A stretch of DNA of 64,000 nt from NCBI RefSeq assembly GCF_024756235.1, contig NZ_JANUGY010000007.1, positions 1 through 64,000 on the forward strand. The letters are read 5' to 3'. This document shows, piece by piece, positions 33,549-42,482 of this stretch. The notes beneath the pieces are model-generated. The model made no database searches. It was not told the origin of the DNA and saw nothing but the letters and a program-made list of their open reading frames with translations. Source of the DNA: Massilia kyonggiensis. Its GTDB lineage: Bacteria; Pseudomonadota; Gammaproteobacteria; Burkholderiales; Burkholderiaceae_D. The first letter of the stretch is position 1. The number at the start of each line of letters is the position of its first letter. Made by a program: the position numbers and the translations under genes.

Positions 33549-34709
33549 TTAGGGTGGGATTGTCGAGGCATCCTGGTGGCCGGCAGACGTCTCCAGCCTG
33601 CTTGTCAGCTTCCTGAATTCCCTGGGCGAACAACCATACTCTTCCTTGAACAGCTTGTTGAAATACGAACTGTTGGCATACCCGACCGAGTACGCGATTT
33701 CCGCCACGGTCGCACCAGCCTGCTCGGCCAGCAACCTGGCCGCTTCGGTCAAGCGCAGCTTCTTCAGATACCCGGTGAATGTCATGCCGAGTTCCGTTGT
33801 CAGCACGTCATTGATTTTGCTACGGCTCGTGCCCGTGCCGGCGGCGACAGCGTCCAGGTCCAGTCCGGCTTGCGCGTAATGGGTGGCGATGAAGCGCAGG
33901 ATGCCGGCCTTTTCCTCGTCCTCGAACCCATCGACGGTCAACTGGCGGTATGCCGCGAACGACAGGTCCTTCTTGAGCCGGGATATCACCTTCGCACCGA
34001 AGGCGCGGGACTGCGCCCGGAAGAATCCGATGCCGAAGGCGCACCAACCGATGATCAGGATCACCGCCAGCGCGACGAGGTAGCGGTCGTCGCGGCCATG
34101 CAGCGTGAGATCGCTGATCTCGACATGCGCATCGAGCTCGCGCGGGCTGTACTGGCTCCCGCCGAATTCCAGCTTCTGGACACGATCCAGCTTGTAGGAC
34201 CTGCGCGCAAGGTCGACGTGTTCGGCGTCGTACCACCACTCCGGAATGGCCAGGCGCGTGAGATCCAGCGAGACCGGCATGCCCTTTTCGTTGCAGGAAA
34301 AGAAAGTCATGGCGGGCTTCGCGATACCCTCGTCGATCACGGCGACGTTGAGGATCAACGAATTGGCGGGCGTGCATTTCGCAACGAAGGTCACCGTCGA
34401 GTACGCCGACAGATCTGCCGTGCCGGGCTCGAATTGCAGCGCCGCCCACGCCCACGGATGCGGGATGGCGCCCGAGAGCCTGAAGTCGAAGCGGAGCGAT
34501 TGCTGCGCGGCGTCGTGGATGCGCACCGTCGACGTGCCGCCGTAGGGGGCGTCCGTGATGGCGGCCGCGTGCCAGCGCGGCGCCGTCCGATCCCGCGGCA
34601 CGAGCGCCGCAGACGGCTGGCTGCGATAGACGCAGAAGCCCGCGACCAGCGCATCGGCGGCGAGCAGTAGAACGAACGCGCCGAGGGCCTTCCGGTAAAA
34701 GTGCTGCAT
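33549..34709 (-). CDS. membrane-anchored AraC-type regulator with periplasmic sensor domain (paralogue 2)
   Basis: A 386-aa paralogue of the regulator at 30338-31528, with the same order: helix (about 8-27), periplasmic domain (SLRFDFRLSGA, STVTFVAKCTPANSL, FFSCNEKGMPVSLDLTRLAI), second helix (about 215-235) and cytosolic AraC HTH pair (AEIAYSVGYANSSYFNKLFK). Conservation is high in the HTH and in the Cys-containing periplasmic segments and low in the linker. It begins one base after the stop of a conventional AraC gene, so it is translationally coupled to that regulator. Ligand unknown; a glycan-derived signal is a guess from context. Confidence 0.85.
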   Translation of the reverse strand: MQHFYRKALGAFVLLLAADALVAGFCVYRSQPSAALVPRDRTAPRWHAAAITDAPYGGTSTVRIHDAAQQSLRFDFRLSGAIPHPWAWAALQFEPGTADLSAYSTVTFVAKCTPANSLILNVAVIDEGIAKPAMTFFSCNEKGMPVSLDLTRLAIPEWWYDAEHVDLARRSYKLDRVQKLEFGGSQYSPRELDAHVEISDLTLHGRDDRYLVALAVILIIGWCAFGIGFFRAQSRAFGAKVISRLKKDLSFAAYRQLTVDGFEDEEKAGILRFIATHYAQAGLDLDAVAAGTGTSRSKINDVLTTELGMTFTGYLKKLRLTEAARLLAEQAGATVAEIAYSVGYANSSYFNKLFKEEYGCSPREFRKLTSRLETSAGHQDASTIPP

Positions 34710-34710
34710 G

Positions 34711-35502
34711 TCAGCGCTGCGCGAAAAACGCGGACGGCGAACAGCCGAACGTCTTCCTGAACATGTGCGAAAAGGCCGACTGGCTCGTATAGCCCAGTTC
34801 TTCCGCCACGCGCGACAGCGGCATCCCGCGCGCGATCAGCGGTGCCGCGTGCGCCAGGCGCACCTGCTGGCGCCATTCGGTGAAACTCATTCCGAGTTCC
34901 CGCTCGAACAGGCGTGCCAGCGTGCGTTCCGATGCGCCCACCTGGCGCGCCCAGTCGGCCAGCGTGTGCGTGGCGCCGGGTTCGTCGAGCAGGCGTTCGC
35001 ACAGGCTTTGCAGGCGCTTGTCGCGCGGGAGCGGCACGCGGATCGGCAGCGCGGGCGAGCGCGCCAGTTCGTCCAGCATCAGTTCGGACAGGAGCGTCGC
35101 GCGCGGCGACGGTTCCAGCTGCGGCAGTTGTTCCAGTGCGAGGATCAGTTCGCGCAGCAGCGTCGACACTTCCAGCACGCGGCAGTCCTCACCAGGGAAC
35201 GGCGAGCGCGCGGCGTGGATGCGTACGGGCCGCAGGCGCACGGGTTCGAGCACCGTCACCTCGTGCACGACGCCGGGCGCCGTCCAGATCGCGCGCGACG
35301 GCGGCACGATCCAGCTGCTGCCGGCGGCCGTCAGGCGGATCACGCCTTCGCGGGCATAGGTCAGCTGGCCGAACGTGTGCGTGTGGGGCGCGACGTTGTC
35401 GGCGGCCTCCAGGTCGCGCGCGGTCAACGTGACGGGCCGCGCCGGCGTGGGGTCGAAGCAGTCGGGGAACGGCTGCGTATGGTGGACGACGGGGATGCTC
35501 AC
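34711..35502 (-). CDS. AraC family transcriptional regulator (cupin type)
   Basis: A 263-aa cytosolic regulator: cupin sensor half (APHTHTFGQLTYAREGVIRL, WIVPPSRAIWTAPGVVHE) and C-terminal HTH pair (ERTLARLFERELGMSFTEW, RVAEELGYTSQSAFSHMFRK). It resembles regulators that control a divergent MFS exporter, which is the arrangement here. Downstream and coupled (1-bp gap) is a membrane-anchored AraC paralogue, making an unusual two-regulator operon. Confidence 0.9.
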   Translation of the reverse strand: MSIPVVHHTQPFPDCFDPTPARPVTLTARDLEAADNVAPHTHTFGQLTYAREGVIRLTAAGSSWIVPPSRAIWTAPGVVHEVTVLEPVRLRPVRIHAARSPFPGEDCRVLEVSTLLRELILALEQLPQLEPSPRATLLSELMLDELARSPALPIRVPLPRDKRLQSLCERLLDEPGATHTLADWARQVGASERTLARLFERELGMSFTEWRQQVRLAHAAPLIARGMPLSRVAEELGYTSQSAFSHMFRKTFGCSPSAFFAQR

Positions 35503-35516
35503 GGATGTCCGATTCT

Positions 35517-35539
35517 CGATAGAAGTTGTCCTGCTATCG
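35517..35539. promoter_or_regulatory. candidate operator, CGATAG-N11-CTATCG inverted repeat
   Basis: A perfect 6-bp inverted repeat with 11-bp spacer lies in the 89-bp region between the divergent AraC and MFS genes, 15 bp before the AraC start and 53 bp before the MFS start. The location fits a shared operator. Inferred from symmetry and position. Confidence 0.45.
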
Positions 35540-35591
35540 TAAATCAGTCGTGATCGTTTTGCCTACACTGGCGTTTTCCCCTGGAGTAAAT

Positions 35592-36806
35592 ATGTCACAC
35601 GACAGCACCCTGCGCGCCGACGCGCGCGTGATCGCCCTGGTGGGCCTGGCCCACGGTACCTCGCACTTCTATCACCTGATCCTGGCCGCGCTGTTCCCCT
35701 GGCTGAAGCCCGCGTTCGACCTCAGTTATGCGGAACTGGGCCTGCTGCTGACGGCGTTCTTCGTCGTATCGGGCATCGGCCAGGCGCTGGCCGGCTTCGT
35801 CGTCGACCGCGTCGGCGCGCGCAGCGTGCTGTTCTTCGGCATGGCGATGCTGGGCATCTCCGCGCTCGTGCTGTCGGTGGCCGGCAGTTATGCGGCGCTG
35901 ATGGCGGGCGCGCTGCTGGCCGGCGTCGGCAACAGCATTTTCCACCCCGCCGACTACACGCTCTTGAACCAGCGCGTCTCGCGCGCCCGGCTGGCGCACG
36001 GCTTTTCCGTGCACGGCATCAGCGGCAACATCGGCTGGGCCGCGGCGCCGCTGTTCATGACGACGGTCGCCGCGTTCTCCAGCTGGCGCATGGCGCTCGC
36101 GTGTGCGGCGATCCTGCCGTTCGCCGTGCTGGCGATCCTGGTCCTGAACCGCGCGCATCTGCGGCCAGAACCGAAGCCGGTTGCCGCACCGGTCGCCGCG
36201 GGCAGGGAAGGGACGCTGTCGTTCCTGCGCCTGCGCGCCGTGTGGATGTGCTTCGCGTTCTTCTTCCTGACGGCCGTGGCGCTGGGCGGCATCCAGGCGT
36301 TCGCGTCGATCGGGCTGATGCAGCTGTACGGCATCTCGCGCGAGCTGGCGACGGGGTCGTACACGGCGTACATGCTGGCGTCGGCGGGCGGCATGCTGCT
36401 CGGTGGCTTCGTGGGCGCGGGTCGGCAAGACCACGACCGCACGGTGGCCATCGCGTTCGCCGTGGCCGCCGCGCTGGCGCTGCTGCTGGGCGTGGCCGTC
36501 GTGCCGGGCTGGCTCGCCTTGCCGCTGATGGCGCTCGTGGGCTTCTTCTCGGGCGTCGCGGGGCCGTCGCGCGACCTGATGATCCGCGCGGCCGCGCCGA
36601 AGAATGCGACGGGGCGGGTGTATGGGATCGTGTATTCGGGGCTGGATGCGGGACTGTCCGTGGGGCCCGCGCTGTTCGGGCTCGTGATGGATGCGGGGCA
36701 TCCGGGGTGGCTGTTCGCGGGGATTGCGTTGTTCCAGGCGCTGGCCATCGTCACGGCGGTGGGCGTGGGCGGCGGGACGCGTGCCGGCCGCCTGCAGAAC
36801 GCCTGA
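35592..36806 (+). CDS. MFS transporter, fosmidomycin-resistance (Fsr)-like
   Basis: A 404-aa major facilitator with twelve predicted helices. The order and motifs resemble E. coli Fsr: HGTSHFYHLILAALFPWLK, then GIGQALAGFVVDRVGARSV and the marked LLAGVGNSIFHPADYTLLNQ, corresponding to VGTGSSVFHPESSR in Fsr. It probably exports a small toxic compound; the substrate cannot be told. The ATG at 35592 follows GGAG. The divergent AraC gene is its probable regulator. Confidence 0.87.
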   Translation: MSHDSTLRADARVIALVGLAHGTSHFYHLILAALFPWLKPAFDLSYAELGLLLTAFFVVSGIGQALAGFVVDRVGARSVLFFGMAMLGISALVLSVAGSYAALMAGALLAGVGNSIFHPADYTLLNQRVSRARLAHGFSVHGISGNIGWAAAPLFMTTVAAFSSWRMALACAAILPFAVLAILVLNRAHLRPEPKPVAAPVAAGREGTLSFLRLRAVWMCFAFFFLTAVALGGIQAFASIGLMQLYGISRELATGSYTAYMLASAGGMLLGGFVGAGRQDHDRTVAIAFAVAAALALLLGVAVVPGWLALPLMALVGFFSGVAGPSRDLMIRAAAPKNATGRVYGIVYSGLDAGLSVGPALFGLVMDAGHPGWLFAGIALFQALAIVTAVGVGGGTRAGRLQNA

Positions 36807-36809
36807 CCG

Positions 36810-38003
36810 TCAGCCGCCCTGCAGCGGAAAGCGCAGCGTGACGCAGGTGCCTTGTTCCGCGCGGCTCTCCAGGTCGATGTGCCCATGGTGCTTGCGGACG
36901 AACCCCGCCGCCAGCGCAAGGCCGAGTCCCGCACCGTGCACGCCGCTCTTGGTTGTGAAGAACGGTTCGAACGCGCGGCGCTGCACGTCGGGCGCCATGC
37001 CGGCGCCCGTATCGACGACGCGGATGCGCGCGTAGCTTCCCGCCGGGACCTGCGCCGTGCGCGACGCGACCTGCTCGTTGTCGAGGACGAGGGTGACGGC
37101 GCCGCCGCCGGACGTGGCCTCGCGGGCGTTCTTCACCAGTTCGGCCAGTACCTTCTGCAGCTCGATCGGGTCGAGCGACGCGCACGAAGGTGTGCTGGCC
37201 AGGTCCAGCGCGCATGGCGGCATGGCGCCCGCGGGGTTGAACACGGTGCCGTCGATCCCGCGCAGGAAGGCGCCGAGGTCGATGCTTTCCGACGTGCGCG
37301 AATTGCCCCGTGCCGTCGCCAGCAGCTGCGTGGTCAGCTGGGTGCCGCGGCGGACGCCGTCCGTTGCCGCGTCGATCCGGCGCCGCGCGCGCTCGTCCGG
37401 GTTCTCGATGCGCATGAGCTGCAAATGGCCGTTGATGATGTGCAGGATGTTGTTGACGTCGTGCGCCACGGTGCCGGCGAGCTGGCCGATGGCTTCCATC
37501 TTCTGCGCCTCGTGCAGTGCGGCCTGGGCGTGCGCAAGCTGCTCCGTGCGGCGCAGCAGGGCGGTGCGGCTGTCCGCCAGGGCGGCGGCGGCGCGGTCGC
37601 GTTCGCGCGCCACGAGGAATGCGTTCGAATGCGCACGCACGCGTGCCGTCAATTCCACGCGGTCCGGCCATTTGACGAGGTAGTCGGCCGCACCCGCCGC
37701 GAAGCCGGCTGCCTTCACGTGTGGATCGACCTCGGTCGACAGCATCAGCAGGGGCACCGCCGCCGTCGCCGGATGGCGACGCAGCCGGTGGATCAGGTCG
37801 AGGCCGTCGACGCCCGGCATGCGCAGGTCGACCAGCATCACGGTGGGCTCGAAGTCGAGTGCCGCGGCGACGGCGCTGTCCGGATCGTGCACGCAGCGGA
37901 GCGTCGCGCCGCTTTCGCCGGCAAACATCCCGAGCATCATGTCGGCGCTCATGCGTTCGTCGTCGACGAGGAGGAGACGGAGGTCGTTGTCGTTGCTGTA
38001 CAT
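36810..38003 (-). CDS. response regulator-histidine kinase hybrid (REC-HisKA-HATPase)
   Basis: A 397-aa cytosolic protein with a receiver domain first (LLLVDDERMSADMM, acceptor in MLVDLRMPGVDGLDL, VKWP replacing the usual KPF after the Lys) and a kinase second (H-box GTVAHDVNNILHIINGHLQL, G boxes DTGAGMAPDV and GAGLGLALAAGFV). A REC-first kinase is normally itself controlled by phosphorylation from another kinase. It follows the 1102-aa hybrid kinase by 21 bp on the same strand and is probably its downstream partner. No DNA-binding domain. Confidence 0.88.
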   Translation of the reverse strand: MYSNDNDLRLLLVDDERMSADMMLGMFAGESGATLRCVHDPDSAVAAALDFEPTVMLVDLRMPGVDGLDLIHRLRRHPATAAVPLLMLSTEVDPHVKAAGFAAGAADYLVKWPDRVELTARVRAHSNAFLVARERDRAAAALADSRTALLRRTEQLAHAQAALHEAQKMEAIGQLAGTVAHDVNNILHIINGHLQLMRIENPDERARRRIDAATDGVRRGTQLTTQLLATARGNSRTSESIDLGAFLRGIDGTVFNPAGAMPPCALDLASTPSCASLDPIELQKVLAELVKNAREATSGGGAVTLVLDNEQVASRTAQVPAGSYARIRVVDTGAGMAPDVQRRAFEPFFTTKSGVHGAGLGLALAAGFVRKHHGHIDLESRAEQGTCVTLRFPLQGG

Positions 38004-38024
38004 GGAAGGTCGTGGAGAGGCGCG

Positions 38025-41000
38025 TCAGGCGCGCGCAAGCAGGTCGGCGTCGTTCGCGCGGAGGGCGCTTTCGATGGCGGCGATGGTGTGCTGGAGCTGG
38101 GCGAGTTCGAACGGCTTGGGCAGCAGGGCGGCCGCGTGCGCGCCGGTGTCGACATCGACGATGCCCTCGCCCGACGCGAGGATTACCCGCAATGACGGGT
38201 TGGAGGCGCAAGCCTGTGTGGCCAGCACGTCGCCCTGCATGCCCGGCAGGTTCCGGTCGGTGAACAGCACGTCGACGGCCCCGTCTTGCAGCAGCGCGAG
38301 CGCCTGCTCGGCGGTCGCGGCGCCACGGGCCGTGTAGCCGAGGGCTTCCAGGATCTCGCACGTGAGCACGCGTGCGTCCGGGTCGTCCTCCACCACGAGG
38401 AAACGGAGCGGTCCGGTCTGCGCAGCCTCCGCGGGCACGGCCGGCGCAACCGCCTGGACGGGCGCGCGCGCATCGAGACGGGTGCGCAGGGTCAGCGCGA
38501 GCTGGGGCAGGGTGTAAGGCTTCGGCAACAGCACGATGTCGGCCGGCATCCCGGCGTCGAGCAGCGATGGGTCGATCGCGTGGCCGGACGTCAGCACGAG
38601 CGCCATCCCGGGCGCGAGCCGCGCGGCGTGGCACACGAGGTCGGCGGCCGTCACCCGGCCGGGCATCGAGACGTCGCTGCACAGGAGGTCGATCGTGGCC
38701 CCGCTCTGCAGGATGTCGAGCGCCTGGTCGCCGCTGGCTGCGGCGAGCACGCGGTAGCCGAGGCCGGCGAGCATGTCGATGGTGACGACGCGGACGGCAG
38801 GATCGTCGTCGACGAGCAGGACGGTCTCGCGGCCACCCGCCACCTGGGCGGCCGCGGCGTCGCGCGCGATCTCGTGCGCGCCGTCCACGCGCGGCAGTTC
38901 GACGACGATGGTGGTGCCGGCGCCTTGCGCACTGTCGATCCGGATGGTGCCGCCGCTCTGGCGCACGAATCCGTACACCATGCTCATGCCGAGGCCCGTG
39001 CCCTTGCCGGCATCCTTGGTCGTGTAGAACGGATCGAACACGTGGGCGAGGACTTCCGGCGTCATGCCGCAACCGTCGTCCGTCACGGCCAGTGCGACCA
39101 CGTCGGCGCCGTCGGGGGCGGCCCGGTTGGTTGCGGCGATGTGCAGGTTACCGTTGCCGCCCATCGCGTCGCGCGCGTTGATCGCCATGTTCAGGACCGC
39201 GTTCTCGAACTGGTTGCGGTCCACGGCCGTGCTCCACAGGTCCGGGGCCGCCTCGAACGTCAGGTTGACGCCGTCACCGAGCGCGCGCAGGAGCAGCGGC
39301 GCGATCTCGTCCAGCAGACGTCCGAGATGTGTCACCTTCGGCTGCAGGTTCTGCTTGCGGCCGAACGCCAGCAGTTGCCGCGACAGGCGCGAGCCGCGCG
39401 TGACCGCCGCGAGCGCCTGTGCCACGCGCTCCTGCTGGCGCGCGCTCGCGGTCGCATCGCGCTCGATCAGCTGCAGGTTGCTCGAGATGATCTGCAGAAC
39501 GTTGTTGAAGTCGTGCGCCACGCCGCTGGCCAGCTGGCCCACCGCCTCCATTTTCTGGGCGTGGCGCAGCGCACGCTCGGCCTTGATCCGCTCGGCCACC
39601 TCGTTGCTCACGGTGCGTTCGAGCGATTCGTTGAGGTCGCGCAACTGCGCCTCGACCCGGCGGCGCTCCGTCAGGTCGGTCGTGACCGCGATGATGGAGA
39701 TGGGTTCGCCGGCGCTGTCCACGATCCGGCTGATGCCGGTATGGCCCCACACCTCGCTCCCGTCCGCGCGCACGTAGCGCTTGTCGAGGGCGGCGATGCT
39801 GCCCCCGGCGGCGACTTCCCGCGTGGTCGCGATGCTGGCGGCCACGTCGTCGGGATGGATGACGTCGCGGTACGTGAGGCCGAGCAGCGTGTGCGCGTCG
39901 CGCCCGAGCAGCCGGCACATGGCCTGGTTGACGCGCAGGAAGCGGCCGTCCAGGTCCGTCTCGGAAATCCCCACCGATGCCTGCTCGAACACGGTCTGCA
40001 GCCGGCTCTCGCTGGCCCGCAAGGCCTGTTCCGCGAGCTTGCGGCCGGTGACGTCGAACGCGACACCCAGATAGCGCGGCTCGCCCTGCCGGTCGGAAGC
40101 CACGCGCTGGCCCTGGCGCGCGATCCAGCGGCGTTCGCCCGTGGCGCCATGGCGGATCGGGAATTCCGTATAGTCGAGGGGATCGGTCATGTGCCGGATC
40201 CGGTGCACGCCGCTGTGCTGCTGCCAGGCCGGGTCCAGGAGGCCCAGCAACAGGTCGTCGGTGACCGGAACGTCCGGCGCGATGCCCCACAGCCGGCGGT
40301 AGGTGTCGGACACGACCAGCGACTTGCGCAGCGGGTACCATTCGAACGTGCCGATGCCGCCCGCTTCCTGCGCAACGCGCAGCCGTTCGTCCGCCAGCGC
40401 ACGCGCCGTCACGTCGACGCCTTCGACGAGGATGCCGTAGGTGACGCCGTCCGCGTTCTTCAGCGGCTGGTACATGAAGTCGACGATACGCCGCGCGCTG
40501 TCGTGCGTGCCGGCGCCTTCCAGCATGACCACGACATCCTGTCCGTGGTAGGGTTCGCCGCTCGCGTAGACGCGGTCGAGCAGGTCGACGAATCCCTGCG
40601 CCGCCACTTCGGGCAGCAGCTCCCGGAGGGGGATGCCCTGCGGCGCGCGGCGTCCGATCAGCCGGTCGTAGGCGGCGTTGGTCAGTTCGAACCGGTGGTC
40701 CGGCCCGAGCAGCACAGCCATGAAGCTGGGCGAGCTCTGGAACAGGTTGCTGATGAACTGCATGTCGCCGGCCAGCTGGCGGTTCGCGATCTCGAGGCGC
40801 GCGCGCTGCGCGCCCAGCTCCGCATTCAGTGTGCGCAACTCGTTCTCCTGCGCGGCCCGCGCCCGCGCCGCCAGCACGCGGTCGGTGATCTCGACGACAG
40901 TCGCCAGCACGCCGCGGTGCGCGCTCCCGCCGACGGGGGCGTAGTAGAGGTCGAACCAGGCATCGCGCGGCGCGCCGTCGCGCGCGAGCACGAAATGGGC

Positions 41001-41333
41001 GTTCTGGTAGACCTGCGGCTTGCCGGCGAGTCCCTCTGCCAGCATCGCACCGTTGAAATCCCAGGCCTCGGGCCAGGCATCGCGCAGCGGCCCGCCCAGC
41101 ACGTGCGGATGCCTGTCGCCGCAGATGACCGCGTACCCGTCGTTGTAGATCAGCGTGCCGGCCTCGCCCCACAGGAGCGCGGTCGGTGCCGGGTTCGCGA
41201 GGACGAGTTCGACGAGCGTGCGCAGGCTCTCGGGCCAGCCGGCAATGGGACCGAGCGGCGTCGCCGTCCAGTCCGCATCGCGGATCAGGGCGCCCGTTTC
41301 GCCACCGCCGAGGGGCCACTTGCTGACTTCCAT
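38025..41333 (-). CDS. multi-PAS hybrid histidine kinase with two receiver domains
   Basis: A 1102-aa cytosolic sensor. Four PAS-like regions fill about residues 1-560 (for example WFDLYYAPVGGSAHRGVLAT, FEWYPLRKSLVVSDTYRRLWG, GISETDLDGRFLRVNQAMCR), then HisKA (H-box GVAHDFNNVLQIISSNLQL), an ATPase domain (DDGCGMTPEV, GKGTGLGMSMV) and two C-terminal receivers (VDDDPAVRVV with SDVSMPG; VEDDPDARVL with TDRNLPGMQGD). The ATG at 41333 is preferred over a TTG six codons upstream. No membrane helix is evident. It forms a set with the flanking REC protein and REC-kinase. Confidence 0.88.
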   Translation of the reverse strand: MEVSKWPLGGGETGALIRDADWTATPLGPIAGWPESLRTLVELVLANPAPTALLWGEAGTLIYNDGYAVICGDRHPHVLGGPLRDAWPEAWDFNGAMLAEGLAGKPQVYQNAHFVLARDGAPRDAWFDLYYAPVGGSAHRGVLATVVEITDRVLAARARAAQENELRTLNAELGAQRARLEIANRQLAGDMQFISNLFQSSPSFMAVLLGPDHRFELTNAAYDRLIGRRAPQGIPLRELLPEVAAQGFVDLLDRVYASGEPYHGQDVVVMLEGAGTHDSARRIVDFMYQPLKNADGVTYGILVEGVDVTARALADERLRVAQEAGGIGTFEWYPLRKSLVVSDTYRRLWGIAPDVPVTDDLLLGLLDPAWQQHSGVHRIRHMTDPLDYTEFPIRHGATGERRWIARQGQRVASDRQGEPRYLGVAFDVTGRKLAEQALRASESRLQTVFEQASVGISETDLDGRFLRVNQAMCRLLGRDAHTLLGLTYRDVIHPDDVAASIATTREVAAGGSIAALDKRYVRADGSEVWGHTGISRIVDSAGEPISIIAVTTDLTERRRVEAQLRDLNESLERTVSNEVAERIKAERALRHAQKMEAVGQLASGVAHDFNNVLQIISSNLQLIERDATASARQQERVAQALAAVTRGSRLSRQLLAFGRKQNLQPKVTHLGRLLDEIAPLLLRALGDGVNLTFEAAPDLWSTAVDRNQFENAVLNMAINARDAMGGNGNLHIAATNRAAPDGADVVALAVTDDGCGMTPEVLAHVFDPFYTTKDAGKGTGLGMSMVYGFVRQSGGTIRIDSAQGAGTTIVVELPRVDGAHEIARDAAAAQVAGGRETVLLVDDDPAVRVVTIDMLAGLGYRVLAAASGDQALDILQSGATIDLLCSDVSMPGRVTAADLVCHAARLAPGMALVLTSGHAIDPSLLDAGMPADIVLLPKPYTLPQLALTLRTRLDARAPVQAVAPAVPAEAAQTGPLRFLVVEDDPDARVLTCEILEALGYTARGAATAEQALALLQDGAVDVLFTDRNLPGMQGDVLATQACASNPSLRVILASGEGIVDVDTGAHAAALLPKPFELAQLQHTIAAIESALRANDADLLARA

Positions 41334-41418
41334 GATCGGATCCTTTCGCAAGTTGCGCGGTGTCGAATGAGTGAGAATTTCGTCAAATTATATTGCAACG
41401 AAAAAATATCACCAACAC

Positions 41419-41826
41419 TCACGCGAGCGCGCGGCCGACGATGTCCGATCCGCCCATATGATCGGCGATCAGGATGCGGATGTCGGAGAACCTGGTTGGC
41501 TTCACGAGGTGGGCGTCGAAACCGGCCTCCCGGGTCCGGGTCCGCGTGCGGTCGTCGCCCCAACCCGACACGGCCACCAGCATGGGCCGCGGCACGCTCT
41601 CGCGAGCCATGAGCGTGGCCGCGAATTCGTAGCCGGACATGCAGGGCATGCCGAGGTCGCAGAACACGACATGGGGAGAAAAGGCCGCCACCAGGTCGAG
41701 CCCGGCGTGGCCCGAGTAGGCGATCCTGGTCGGATAGCCCTCGGCGTCGAGCAGCCAGCCGAACATGTCGGCGGCATCGACGTTGTCGTCGATAACGACG
41801 ATGCGTGCAGTGATATCGGGGGGCAC
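41419..41826 (-). CDS. single-domain response regulator
   Basis: A 135-aa stand-alone receiver: VVIDDNVDAADMFGWLL, acceptor Asp in VVFCDLGMPCMSGYEF, Ser/Thr in VAVSGWG and Lys in HLVKPTRF. No output domain. The start is a GTG at 41826 with AGGATC upstream; the frame is open to 41955 but those residues are Arg-rich and unlike a receiver. It precedes the large hybrid kinase by 85 bp on the same strand, so it may be a phosphate shuttle or sink for it. Confidence 0.8.
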   Translation of the reverse strand: MPPDITARIVVIDDNVDAADMFGWLLDAEGYPTRIAYSGHAGLDLVAAFSPHVVFCDLGMPCMSGYEFAATLMARESVPRPMLVAVSGWGDDRTRTRTREAGFDAHLVKPTRFSDIRILIADHMGGSDIVGRALA

Positions 41827-42008
41827 GTCTGCGATCCTAAATTGGCGGCGGACCGTAGTGCGGCGCGGGCGAGGGCTGCGGTAGGCAGGGAGGCTGACAC
41901 GGTACCACGAATTGCCGGAACCGCCGAGACGTTTCGTTGTGCGAAACTGCTGCAACTAACCGACGAGAAGCGGCGCAGCGGCTGTGCGGGGCCGTACGGC
42001 CCCCGTCG

Positions 42009-42482
42009 TCAGCGTAGCTTCCCGACGATATCCGGCCCCACCGCGAGCCTGACGAACGGTGCCGGATCGTCTTCCCCTTTGCTGGCAATCCAGAAGACGC
42101 TGGCCTTGCGGATCTTCCAGTCCTGCGCCGTGCCCGAGAAGATCAGCGACGCCACCTGGCCCAGCAACGGCTGGTGCCCGACCACGACGACGGGATTCTT
42201 GTTGTCCGGCCAGCCGGCCGCTTCCAGGATGCGTTCGGCCGACGAATCCGTGTTCAGCGCTTCCACGGTGATGAACTTGCGGCCCAGCGCCTGCGCCGTC
42301 TGGACGCAGCGCGCGGCCGGGCTGGAGAGGATGCGGCAGTGGGACGGCAACTGGCGGTCGAGCCACGCGCCCACGCGCGACGCATGGCGCGCACCCTTGG
42401 CCGTCAGCTCGCGCAACTGATCGCCCTGGCGGTCGGGCACGTGCGGCTCAGCCTCGGCGTGGCGCCACAGGATCAGTTCCAT
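42009..42482 (-). CDS. sixA: phosphohistidine phosphatase SixA
   Basis: A 157-aa histidine phosphatase. The catalytic RHG-type motif is LWRHAEAE (Arg7-His8), with a later Arg in SSPAARCVQTA and a second His in VVVGHQPLLGQ. E. coli SixA removes phosphate from a His-containing phosphotransfer domain or PTS protein. Its start lies inside the 3' end of ppk (35-bp overlap), so the two are co-transcribed, as in several beta- and gammaproteobacteria. Confidence 0.9.
   Translation of the reverse strand: MELILWRHAEAEPHVPDRQGDQLRELTAKGARHASRVGAWLDRQLPSHCRILSSPAARCVQTAQALGRKFITVEALNTDSSAERILEAAGWPDNKNPVVVVGHQPLLGQVASLIFSGTAQDWKIRKASVFWIASKGEDDPAPFVRLAVGPDIVGKLR

Noticed and set aside
38286..41612. 1108-codon plus-strand open frame
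   Set aside because: Antisense shadow of the hybrid histidine kinase; composition typical of a mirrored GC-rich gene.
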